From Saprospiraceae bacterium UBA2329 (GTDB taxonomy: Bacteria; Bacteroidota; Bacteroidia; Chitinophagales; Saprospiraceae), in the NCBI GenBank assembly GCA_002344975.1, contig DDUV01000122.1:35790-45021 (forward strand): a stretch of 9,232 nucleotides of DNA, in the 5' to 3' direction. The notes under the pieces were generated by a model, which worked only from the letters and a program-made list of their open reading frames with translations, was not told the DNA's origin and made no database searches. Shown one piece after another: positions 1 to 6,771 of the stretch. Position 1 is the first letter of the stretch. The number at the start of each line of letters is the position of its first letter. The translations under genes were made by a program, and so were the position numbers.

Positions 1-70
1 CACTTTATTTTTTTATTGCCCCTTGTCGCTCCTCAAACGCGACTATCAATCATACAGATAGCCGCCTGCG
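1..70. other. Sequence downstream of the last operon gene, no clear terminator
   Basis: A 5 bp stem GTCGC (25-29)/GCGAC (39-43) lies after the permease stop codon. In the direction of transcription it is followed by an A-rich stretch, not a T run. No gene or convincing terminator is visible, so the operon could continue beyond the window. Confidence 0.3.
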
Positions 71-2473
71 CTATTCATTCTTAATCGCCTCAATGGGGTT
101 TGCCCTCGCTGCCCAATACGTTTGTGACATTACCGTGAGTAACCCCAAAAACAACACAATGGAGATGCCAAGCGCCACCATTTCCACTTCCACCGAAATG
201 CGCATCAGAAAATTGTTCAGCCACATATCGGCGGCAAATACCGTGAGCGGTACGGCGATGAAAACAGCGATGCACATCAGCAGCAAAAAGCCCTTTGACA
301 ACTGCCATACAAGCCTTGCCTCGCCGGCCCCCAGCACTTTGCGAATGCCCACTTCTTTCACGCTTCCCTCCACCACATATACCACCATGCCCAGCAGTCC
401 CAAGCAAGCGATGACGATGGTGAGAAAGCCCACAAATCCAATGATACTTGAACCCATGCGAAAAAATTTGGCCATGTTGTAAACCCGCTCTTCGAGATAA
501 AAGCCGTACCAGTTTTTTTGTGGCGACAACTCAGACCAAATCGCGTGCAAAGAGGCAAGGGTTTCGCGTTGGTTGGCCTCGCTCAGGCGTAAATATGCGT
601 TGTAGGCGCGCTCGCTTTTGTTGCGCAAAACGAAGGGTTTGATGGGGGAAAACCAAATGTTGTCGTGGTGAAAATCCTTCGTTACACCAATGATGGACAG
701 CGGTACGCCACTCGCCACAATGGAACTGCCAAGAGCCGCATCGGGCTTTGGAAAGCCCATTTGTCGGGTGGCGGTTTCGTTCACAATGGCAAACTGCTCC
801 CCCTCAGAGTAGTTGTCTTCCGGGAAATTGACACCCGCCACCAACGGGATGCTCATATTTTGCAGAAAGTTCTGACTGATGAATGACTGCCCTACCTGCA
901 TGGAGTCGTTGCGCTCGCCGAATATTGCCGTTTCTTCATTGTTTTCACCCGCGAGTATGGCAACACTGGTGGACGAAACCGATTCCACTCCCTTTACCTG
1001 CATTGCTCTTTGGGAAAATTTGTCGAAAGAAAGACCCTGCAACTGCACGCTGACGATGTTTTCAATGTTTTGCCCCAAGTCTGCATTCAGTACATGGTTC
1101 TGTTGTTTCAAGACAATAATGACAACGAGGATGAACACCAGCGACAGCGTAAGTTGTAACGTCACCAGGGTTTTACGCAATCCCATTCGGGAAAATAAAC
1201 GCACGTTTTTGAGTTGCTGAATGGCCTGCAATGGTTGAAATCCGGCAATATGGAGCGCAGGAAAAACGCCTGCCGCCAGTCCCACCAACAGGCTCATTAA
1301 TAAGAAAATCAGATAGTTGGAAAAAGATCTTTCCAATTGAAAAATGGTAGATACGAAGGGGTCGAGGTTATAAAATGCCGGTATCAACAGCTCTAAAAAT
1401 CCGACCGCCAGCACAAACGCCAGCAAGGAAATCAGTACGGCTTCTGTCAAAAACTGGCGGACAACATCTTTTTTTGCGGCCCCGAAAACCTTGCGAACGC
1501 CAATTTCTTTGGCCCGTTTGATGCTGCGGGCCAGCGACAGGCTCACATAATTGAAACAAGCTGCCAGTAAGATGACCAGCCCCAATGCCATCAGGAAATA
1601 CAACACCACATGCGGCGTTCCCACTCCGATTTCGTTGGCCAAATCTCGGCTGGGCATCACGTCCATCAGGGCTTGCGACTGAAAAATATAGTGCATTTTT
1701 TCGCTGCGGACGCTGTATGATGCCGTTTGAGAGGCGAGCGTTTGATCGAGCATTGCACGGCTGCCTTTTTCCGTCAACAAAACATAAGTCAGTCCCCGCC
1801 ATATTTCATCAAAACCGTTGATGCCCAACTTCGATAATTCCTCGGCACTCATAGATTGCAAAGTCGGGTAGGATATCAAATAATCGAATCGGATATGCGA
1901 GCGCTTCGGCGGGTCGGGCAGTATGCCGGTGATCAAAAAATCGCCCATTTCGCCCAATTGCACCGTCATTCCAATGGCTGGGCTGCCCGAAAACAGCCGC
2001 CGGGCGGTGGTTTTCGTCAAAACGACCGATCGGGGTTGGGTCAGCGCATCAGAGTGGTTGCCTGCTTCCCAACCGAAACTGAACATATCAAGAAAGCCTT
2101 GATCCACCGCGTAACCGCCGAGTTCGTTGGGGAATACCCGTTCGCCGATTTTGAAATCATCTCCCATCGAAACAAGGCGGGCGCCCGCTTCCATGTAAGG
2201 CGAATGGTCCTGTATGACTTCGAGCAAAGACAAAGGCGCAGTGGCGTGAGTTGCCTTTTGCAGCGGCTGGTTTTTATCAGCTTCCGCCGAGATGATCCGG
2301 TAAATTCGTTCGCCATTGGCATGAAAATCATCGTAGCCATATTGATCGCGTACCGCCATGATGACCAGCATACACACAGACATACCTGCGGCCATCCCGA
2401 AGATGTTGAGGGCAGAGAATCGCTTGTGGCGAAGGAGTTGGCGAACGGCAATGTTTAAATAATTGATCAACAT
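71..2473 (-). CDS. FtsX/MacB-type ABC transporter permease, 8 TM (second permease of operon)
   Basis: This 800-residue protein is an inner-membrane permease of the MacB/FtsX superfamily (type VII ABC exporters), expected to couple ATP hydrolysis by a separate ATPase to export or mechanical work in the periplasm. Seen in the sequence: one TM at about 19-42, a large periplasmic domain (about 43-285), three TMs at about 287-313, 341-366 and 386-410, then a second copy of the same plan with TMs at about 434-456, 676-699, 725-748 and 761-784. The cytoplasmic coupling motif of the family appears twice, AKEIGVRKVFGA (321-332) and VKEVGIRKVLGAG (705-717), showing internal duplication. It ends in the family-typical NPIEAIKNE. 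The start is chosen because MLINYLNIAVRQLLRHKRFS matches the usual amphipathic lead-in to TM1. It lies 110 bp after the other permease and is probably the last operon gene. By eye its DNA is poorer in G+C than the upstream permease. The substrate is unknown. Confidence 0.93.
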   Translation of the reverse strand: MLINYLNIAVRQLLRHKRFSALNIFGMAAGMSVCMLVIMAVRDQYGYDDFHANGERIYRIISAEADKNQPLQKATHATAPLSLLEVIQDHSPYMEAGARLVSMGDDFKIGERVFPNELGGYAVDQGFLDMFSFGWEAGNHSDALTQPRSVVLTKTTARRLFSGSPAIGMTVQLGEMGDFLITGILPDPPKRSHIRFDYLISYPTLQSMSAEELSKLGINGFDEIWRGLTYVLLTEKGSRAMLDQTLASQTASYSVRSEKMHYIFQSQALMDVMPSRDLANEIGVGTPHVVLYFLMALGLVILLAACFNYVSLSLARSIKRAKEIGVRKVFGAAKKDVVRQFLTEAVLISLLAFVLAVGFLELLIPAFYNLDPFVSTIFQLERSFSNYLIFLLMSLLVGLAAGVFPALHIAGFQPLQAIQQLKNVRLFSRMGLRKTLVTLQLTLSLVFILVVIIVLKQQNHVLNADLGQNIENIVSVQLQGLSFDKFSQRAMQVKGVESVSSTSVAILAGENNEETAIFGERNDSMQVGQSFISQNFLQNMSIPLVAGVNFPEDNYSEGEQFAIVNETATRQMGFPKPDAALGSSIVASGVPLSIIGVTKDFHHDNIWFSPIKPFVLRNKSERAYNAYLRLSEANQRETLASLHAIWSELSPQKNWYGFYLEERVYNMAKFFRMGSSIIGFVGFLTIVIACLGLLGMVVYVVEGSVKEVGIRKVLGAGEARLVWQLSKGFLLLMCIAVFIAVPLTVFAADMWLNNFLMRISVEVEMVALGISIVLFLGLLTVMSQTYWAARANPIEAIKNE

Positions 2474-2500
2474 GGCAATGGTGATTTAAGGAATGAAGTA

Positions 2501-2520
2501 TCGGCAACTTTAGCTACCGA
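2501..2520. other. Short hairpin between the two permease genes
   Basis: On the minus strand TCGGTAGC and GTTGCCGA can form 8 pairs, two of them G-U, around a TAAA loop. A T run precedes it and none follows it in the direction of transcription, so it does not look like an intrinsic terminator. It may be chance, or an intercistronic RNA structure in the 110 bp spacer 2474-2583, where nothing else stands out. Confidence 0.25.
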
Positions 2521-2583
2521 AAAAATGCAGTACAGCCGGAGCGAAAATGCAGCGCAGGTTTTGATCGGCGACTGAAGCCACTG

Positions 2584-5013
2584 CTACTCGCTTCTCAACG
2601 ACTCCACCGGGTCGGCCAGCGCGGCGCGCACCGTTTGCAGGGCGACCACGAGGGTCGCCCCAACGAGGGCCACCGCACCTGCCACGACGAACACCCACCA
2701 CTGAATATCAATGCGATACGCGAAATCTTGCAGCCAGCGATTCATAAAATACCAGCCTGCCGGCGCCGCAAGGACGAAAGCCACCAACACCAACTTGATG
2801 AAATCGCGGGCCAGCAGCGCGGTGATGCCTGCCGTGCCCGCCCCCAGTACTTTCCGAATGCCGATTTCTTTGGCCCTGCGCGCCGCCGCATGAGACGACA
2901 AGCCAAACAAACCGATGCAGGCAATAAATATGGCCAGCACGCCAAAACCCTTGCAGGCATTGGCAAACCGGTTTTCGTCTTCGTAAAAACGAGCAATGGT
3001 TTCGTCGTACCAGTGCCCCTCAAAAACCTGTTCGGGATACACCTCGTCAAAGGCGCTCTCAATGGCTCTGGCGGCAGCCGCCATATCGCCGGGATTCACC
3101 TTCACCGCAGCATTGTAATAGTAATCGCGCTGCGTGCTGATCATAAGCGGCGCGATGGGCTGATGCACCGAAAAAGCATGAAAATCCTGCACCACCCCGG
3201 TGATGATTATGCCCGCACGACCGCCAAGTTTGAGGTCCTCGCCGATGGCGTCCTCTGGTTTTTCTACTCCCATTTTTCTCAAAAACGCCTCATTCACAAC
3301 AGCTTGCTTCATCGTATCGCTGGGGTCGTACCACTTGCCGGCGGCCATGCGCAGGCCGAAGGTTTTCGGGTAGTCGGTATCGGCGTACTTGATTTGCAAA
3401 GCGAAGTCGGCATCCTCGGCATTGGAAGGAAAAGCAAAATTCGACATCCAAGAATTGCCCGATGAAGGCGGGTCGGTATTGTAGCTCACCGCTTCCACTT
3501 CCGGCGCTTGCAGCAGCCTGTTTTTCAGTGTGTTGAGTTTTGCTACACTCAGACTGTCGTTGTTGTAATAAAAGGTGTAAATCAGATTTTGGTCAAAACC
3601 CAGGTCTTTGGTTCTGATGAAATGCAGTTGCGACAGCGTGATGATGGTGCCCACGATGAAAGCGATGGCGATGGAAAATTGCAGCACCACCAAGCTCTGC
3701 CGCACCCAGGCCCGATGCCCGCCGCGCACGGCGCCCACGCTGTTTTTGAGCGCGCCGGCCGGTTCGAATCCCGCCAAAACCACCGCCGGATAAAACCCCG
3801 CCAACAGTGTGACGGCTATTGTGACAAACACCAAAAACGCCCAGGTCTGAGGCAAACTCAAAAACGGGGCCTCAACGGGCACGTCCGAAATATGCTTCAG
3901 CAAGGGCAGGCACAACCTGGCCACGGCCACTCCCAGTGCCACCGACAAAACCGACACCACTGCCGTTTCGCCCAGGAACTGCCGCAGCAATTGCCCGCGC
4001 CCTACGCCCAGCGTTTTGCGCACGCCGATCTCCTTGGCCCGCTGCGAGGCCATGGCGGTAGAGAGATTGATGAAGTTGAAACAGGCCATTCCAAGAATCA
4101 GTAAAGCAATGAAAGACAGTACTTTGAGTCGCCCTTTGGTGATGGTGCGGAAGGCCGAGTTGTTCAGTTTGTCGCTAAAGTGCAGGTCGGACATGGGCTG
4201 TAGGCGATGCGTTTTGTCGGCTTTTCCGGTGCTGCTGTTTTCGGCATATTGCTTTTCGCCCACTTTGGCCAGCGAGCGCTCGGCGGCACCCAATTGCGAG
4301 GCATCGGCCAGCAGGCCAAACACCTGATTGCTGCTGTTGCAACTGCCCCAATTGTCATCGTAGTAGTAAAGGGCTTGCTGGGCAATGTAAGTGGGCCACG
4401 ATGCGAGCATATTGATGGGCAGGTCGCAATCGGGCGGCAGGTCTTCCACCACGCCGCGCACCGTCACCCGCGCCACATTGTCGAGCACCAGTGTTTCGTT
4501 CATGGCGGCTTGCCAGGAACCGAAAAATCGCTCGGCCTCGGAGCGAATGATGACCACGGAGCCTTCATCGCGGAGAGCCGTTTTGGGGTCGCCGGCCAGC
4601 CACTCCAAGTCAAAAATTTCAAAAAACGAAGGCTCCGTGAAAAAAGCCACGCTGGGGTCTTTTCTCAAAAATTTCTTCGGCGGCGTACCGTCTTCGGCTC
4701 CCGGCACAGAGATACTGGGCCAAAATTCGCGCATTCTGGCCACCTGCGTCAGTTCCGGCACGGCATCCGGGATGGCAAACATGGCGGGGATGGGCACGCA
4801 GGGGTTCCAGGATTCGCCTTCGGAGCTTTGGCTTTGCGTCACCACGCGCACGATGCGGTCGTAGCGGCTGAAGTTTTTATTGTAGCCCAATTCGTATCGC
4901 ACCACCTGAAAAATAAGGAGCACGGCGGCAATACCCAGCCCCAGTCCCAGAATGTTGATGCCGGCATACACCTTGTTGCGGGCCATCGAACGCAGAATGA
5001 ATTTGAATTGCAT
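2584..5013 (-). CDS. FtsX/MacB-type ABC transporter permease, 8 TM (first permease of operon)
   Basis: This 809-residue permease has the same architecture as the one downstream and is its divergent paralogue. TM segments are visible at about 17-38, 297-320, 347-372, 390-412, 437-460, 688-708, 735-757 and 771-795. Two periplasmic domains of the MacB_PCD type lie between TM1 and TM2 and between TM5 and TM6. The FtsX coupling motif occurs twice, as AKEIGVRKTLGVG (326-338) and AKEIGIRKVLGAG (714-726), and the C-terminus DPVESLRSE is the usual family ending. The start codon is 11 bp after the stop of the adjacent ATPase gene, the tightest junction in the operon, so this permease and that ATPase are likely translated together and may be obligate partners. 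The duplicated fold suggests that one polypeptide does the job of a MacB dimer. Its role in export, with the adaptor encoded upstream, is inferred from family and context; the substrate is not apparent. Confidence 0.94.
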   Translation of the reverse strand: MQFKFILRSMARNKVYAGINILGLGLGIAAVLLIFQVVRYELGYNKNFSRYDRIVRVVTQSQSSEGESWNPCVPIPAMFAIPDAVPELTQVARMREFWPSISVPGAEDGTPPKKFLRKDPSVAFFTEPSFFEIFDLEWLAGDPKTALRDEGSVVIIRSEAERFFGSWQAAMNETLVLDNVARVTVRGVVEDLPPDCDLPINMLASWPTYIAQQALYYYDDNWGSCNSSNQVFGLLADASQLGAAERSLAKVGEKQYAENSSTGKADKTHRLQPMSDLHFSDKLNNSAFRTITKGRLKVLSFIALLILGMACFNFINLSTAMASQRAKEIGVRKTLGVGRGQLLRQFLGETAVVSVLSVALGVAVARLCLPLLKHISDVPVEAPFLSLPQTWAFLVFVTIAVTLLAGFYPAVVLAGFEPAGALKNSVGAVRGGHRAWVRQSLVVLQFSIAIAFIVGTIITLSQLHFIRTKDLGFDQNLIYTFYYNNDSLSVAKLNTLKNRLLQAPEVEAVSYNTDPPSSGNSWMSNFAFPSNAEDADFALQIKYADTDYPKTFGLRMAAGKWYDPSDTMKQAVVNEAFLRKMGVEKPEDAIGEDLKLGGRAGIIITGVVQDFHAFSVHQPIAPLMISTQRDYYYNAAVKVNPGDMAAAARAIESAFDEVYPEQVFEGHWYDETIARFYEDENRFANACKGFGVLAIFIACIGLFGLSSHAAARRAKEIGIRKVLGAGTAGITALLARDFIKLVLVAFVLAAPAGWYFMNRWLQDFAYRIDIQWWVFVVAGAVALVGATLVVALQTVRAALADPVESLRSE

Positions 5014-5024
5014 CTCTTTGAATT

Positions 5025-5714
5025 TTAAACATTTAACCTTGCCACCCCTGCATCATCTCGCACAAACCCATCCTCCAATTGGATCAATCGCGTGCCGTAT
5101 TGCGCATTTTTTTCGTTGTGCGTCACCTGAATGATGGTCATGCCCTCGCGGTGCAATTGGGCAAACAACTCCATAATCGTCTCGCCCTGAGAAGAATGCA
5201 GGTTGCCCGTCGGTTCGTCGGCCAGCAGCAGTTTGGGTTTGCCGATGATGGCCCGCGCCACGCCTACGAGTTGTTGCTGCCCGCCCGACAACTGCGCCGG
5301 AAACAGGTCTTTTTTGGCCACCATGTTGAATCGGTCGAGCACATCGGCGATCATGGCTTTGCGTTCAGCCGACTTGATGCCCCGGTACAGCAGCGGCGTT
5401 TCGATGTTTTCATACACCGTCAGCTCGTCAATGAGGTGGTACGCCTGAAACACAAAACCGATGTAGTGCTTGTGCAGCTCCGAGCGCCGTTTCTCATTGA
5501 ACCGATGCACCGGCTCGTCGAAGAAAAGGTACTCGCCCGCATCCGGCTGATCGAGCATGCCGAGGATGTTGAGCAGCGTGGATTTGCCCGATCCGCTCGG
5601 CCCCATGATGGTCACAAACTCGCCCTCCGACACCTTCAGGTTGATGTCGCGCAGTACCCAGGTGGTCAGCGGTCCGGTTTTGTAAAACCGCTCTATATTC
5701 TTGATTGACAGCAT
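5025..5714 (-). CDS. ABC transporter ATP-binding protein with altered D-loop (MacB/LolD-like)
   Basis: This 229-residue cytoplasmic ATPase energises an FtsX-type permease. Seen: Walker A GPSGSGKST (38-46), Q-loop Gln90 in FVFQ, signature LSGGQQQ (142-148), Walker B LLLADEP (162-168) with catalytic Glu167, and switch His199 in VTHN. Two positions differ from the usual MacB/LolD pattern: the residue after LSGGQQQ is Leu149 instead of Arg, and the D-loop reads GNLHS, with His173 in place of the conserved Asp. The upstream ATPase of this operon has the ordinary residues at both places. Length is normal and the reading frame intact, so this is a divergent gene and not a decayed one. I believe a similar LHS subclass recurs in Bacteroidota MacB operons, but this is from memory. 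It sits 91 bp after the canonical ATPase and 11 bp before the first permease. The leader before the ATG is A-rich with no clear Shine-Dalgarno. Confidence 0.95.
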   Translation of the reverse strand: MLSIKNIERFYKTGPLTTWVLRDINLKVSEGEFVTIMGPSGSGKSTLLNILGMLDQPDAGEYLFFDEPVHRFNEKRRSELHKHYIGFVFQAYHLIDELTVYENIETPLLYRGIKSAERKAMIADVLDRFNMVAKKDLFPAQLSGGQQQLVGVARAIIGKPKLLLADEPTGNLHSSQGETIMELFAQLHREGMTIIQVTHNEKNAQYGTRLIQLEDGFVRDDAGVARLNV

Positions 5715-5760
5715 CTTGTTTTTTATTTTTCAAACCCTGAAACCCAACTCGCAGCTCGTG

Positions 5761-5800
5761 CCATGCCTGTGGCGTGGTCGCAGCTTACAGCCGCTCCCAC
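5761..5800. repeat. REP-like double hairpin between the two ATPase genes
   Basis: Two overlapping hairpins fill most of the 91 bp spacer. The first pairs CCATGCC (5761-5767) with GGCGTGG (5771-5777), one pair being G-T on the plus strand. The second, read on the minus strand from 5800 to 5774, begins GTGGGAGCGGC and ends GCTGCGACCAC, pairing GTGG with CCAC and GCGGC with GCTGC (one wobble). The GTGGGAGCGGC head resembles classical bacterial REP sequences. It may affect mRNA stability between the genes. Confidence 0.5.
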
Positions 5801-5805
5801 CTGCC

Positions 5806-6492
5806 TCACAAATACTGCCTGATCACATTCTCCGTCACCACCTGCCCGTCGAGCATGCGGATGATGCGGTTGCCGAACTCCGCGCAATACTGCGAGTGCG
5901 TCACCATGAGGATGGTCGTACCCTCGGCGTTCAGGTCGGCCAAGATTTTCATCACTTCGTCGCCGTTTTGGCTGTCCAGATTGCCCGTAGGTTCGTCGGC
6001 GAGGATGAGTTTGGGCTTGTTCACCACGGCCCGCGCCACAGCTACGCGCTGTTGTTGCCCGCCGGAGAGCTGCTGCGGAAAGTGATTGCGCCGGTGCATG
6101 ATGTTCATGCCTTCCATGAGTTCTTCCACGCGCTTTTTGCGCTGGGCAGCCGGCACTTTCGTGTAGAGCATCGGCAATTCAATGTTCTCATACACAGTGA
6201 GTTCGTCTATGAGATTGAAGCTCTGAAAGACGAAGCCGAGATTGTGTTTGCGCACGTCGGAGCGCTTGCGTTCGGGCAGTTTGCCGATCTCTTCGCCGTT
6301 GAAAAAATACTCGCCGGAACTCGGGCTGTCTATCATGCCCAGCACATTGAGCAGCGTGGACTTGCCGCAACCCGAGGGGCCCATCACGGCCACAAACTCG
6401 CCCTCGGCGATGGACACGTCCACGGCATTGAGCGCAGTGGTTTGCACCTCATCCGTGCGGTAAACTTTGACTAATTTGTTGGTTCGTATCAT
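5806..6492 (-). CDS. ABC transporter ATP-binding protein, canonical MacB/LolD type
   Basis: This 228-residue cytoplasmic ATPase belongs to the MacB/LolD group that drives FtsX-type permeases. All motifs are canonical: Walker A GPSGCGKST (38-46), Q-loop Gln90 in FVFQ, signature LSGGQQQRVAVARA (142-155), Walker B LILADEP (162-168) with catalytic Glu167, D-loop GNLDS with Asp173, and switch His199 in VTHS. The family-typical FNLIDELTVYENIELPM stretch, between the Q-loop and the signature, is also present. The start is the ATG after an A-rich leader (AAAAAAACAAGCATAAA), as is usual where Shine-Dalgarno sites are weak. It lies 277 bp downstream of the adaptor gene, across a repeat-rich spacer, and 91 bp upstream of the second ATPase, across a REP-like element. 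It could pair with itself or with the divergent second ATPase; the sequence does not decide. Homologues include exporters of antimicrobials, peptides and lipoproteins, so the substrate stays open. Confidence 0.95.
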   Translation of the reverse strand: MIRTNKLVKVYRTDEVQTTALNAVDVSIAEGEFVAVMGPSGCGKSTLLNVLGMIDSPSSGEYFFNGEEIGKLPERKRSDVRKHNLGFVFQSFNLIDELTVYENIELPMLYTKVPAAQRKKRVEELMEGMNIMHRRNHFPQQLSGGQQQRVAVARAVVNKPKLILADEPTGNLDSQNGDEVMKILADLNAEGTTILMVTHSQYCAEFGNRIIRMLDGQVVTENVIRQYL

Positions 6493-6543
6493 TTTATGCT
6501 TGTTTTTTTATCAATTGTCCCAACCTGAAACCACGACTGTCGT

Positions 6544-6558
6544 CGCGGCGCGGCGCGG
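6544..6558. repeat. CGCGG x3 microrepeat
   Basis: Three perfect tandem CGCGG pentamers, just after a small palindrome ACGAC-T-GTCGT at 6533-6543. No function can be assigned. Confidence 0.5.
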
Positions 6559-6563
6559 AATTT

Positions 6564-6629
6564 TTGAACGCGAATAATGCGAATCAGCGCGAATTTCCGC
6601 GAACGAGAGGGAAACCCGAAACCTTGAAC
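6564..6629. repeat. Intergenic direct repeat, copy 1
   Basis: This 66-base unit recurs at 6683-6748. The last 33 bases (6597-6629, beginning CCGCGAACGAGAGGG) are identical in both copies, and the first part aligns with a few substitutions and two one-base indels. The left part is itself a degenerate series of about 10 bp GCGAATNN steps. It lies in the spacer between the adaptor and ATPase genes and codes for nothing evident. Confidence 0.8.
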
Positions 6630-6653
6630 CCGCCTTCGCTAAGGCTACGGCGG
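6630..6653. repeat. REP-like hairpin between repeat copies
   Basis: Two alternative stems share the same bases: CCGCC (6630-6634) with GGCGG (6649-6653), and GCCTT (6632-6636) with AAGGC (6641-6645) around a CGCT loop. The compact, G+C-rich, imperfectly nested palindrome is of the kind seen in dispersed REP or MITE-like elements. On the transcript it lies after the adaptor coding region, where it could slow 3' decay. There is no T run, so a terminator is not supported. Confidence 0.5.
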
Positions 6654-6660
6654 ATGAAAC

Positions 6661-6688
6661 CCGAAACCTTGAATCCGAAACCTTGAAC
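6661..6688. repeat. 14 bp tandem repeat, CCGAAACCTTGAAY
   Basis: Two perfect adjacent 14 bp units (6661-6674 and 6675-6688). A single unit also ends each large repeat (6616-6629 and 6735-6748). The series suggests slippage or recombination between units in this spacer. Confidence 0.75.
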
Positions 6689-6748
6689 GCGAATCAACGC
6701 GAAACACGCGAAATCCCGCGAACGAGAGGGAAACCCGAAACCTTGAAC
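6683..6748. repeat. Intergenic direct repeat, copy 2
   Basis: Second copy of the 66-base unit at 6564-6629, offset by 119 bp. The identical block is 6716-6748. Its right edge runs into 14 bp tandem units that continue to the adaptor stop codon. Confidence 0.8.
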
Positions 6749-6771
6749 TCGAAACCTTGAACTCGAAACCT
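6735..6771. repeat. 14 bp tandem repeat running into the adaptor stop codon
   Basis: Units at 6735-6748 (CCGAAACCTTGAAC) and 6749-6762 (TCGAAACCTTGAAC) are followed by a partial unit TCGAAACCT at 6763-6771. This overlaps the first two bases of the adaptor stop codon, which is read on the minus strand from 6772 to 6770. The repeat array therefore abuts the coding end exactly. Confidence 0.7.

Noticed and set aside
25..43. Terminator after the last permease
   Set aside because: The stem has 5 pairs and a 9-base loop, and the following bases in the transcript are A-rich, not U-rich.
2635..3465. Long plus-strand frame antisense to the first permease (and a similar one at 4207-5028)
   Set aside because: The opposite strand encodes conserved permease domains; the antisense products are His/Arg-rich and low in plausibility.
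6564..6748. CRISPR array
   Set aside because: Only two copies of the longer repeat, no regular unique spacers, no cas genes; the pattern is direct and tandem repeats.
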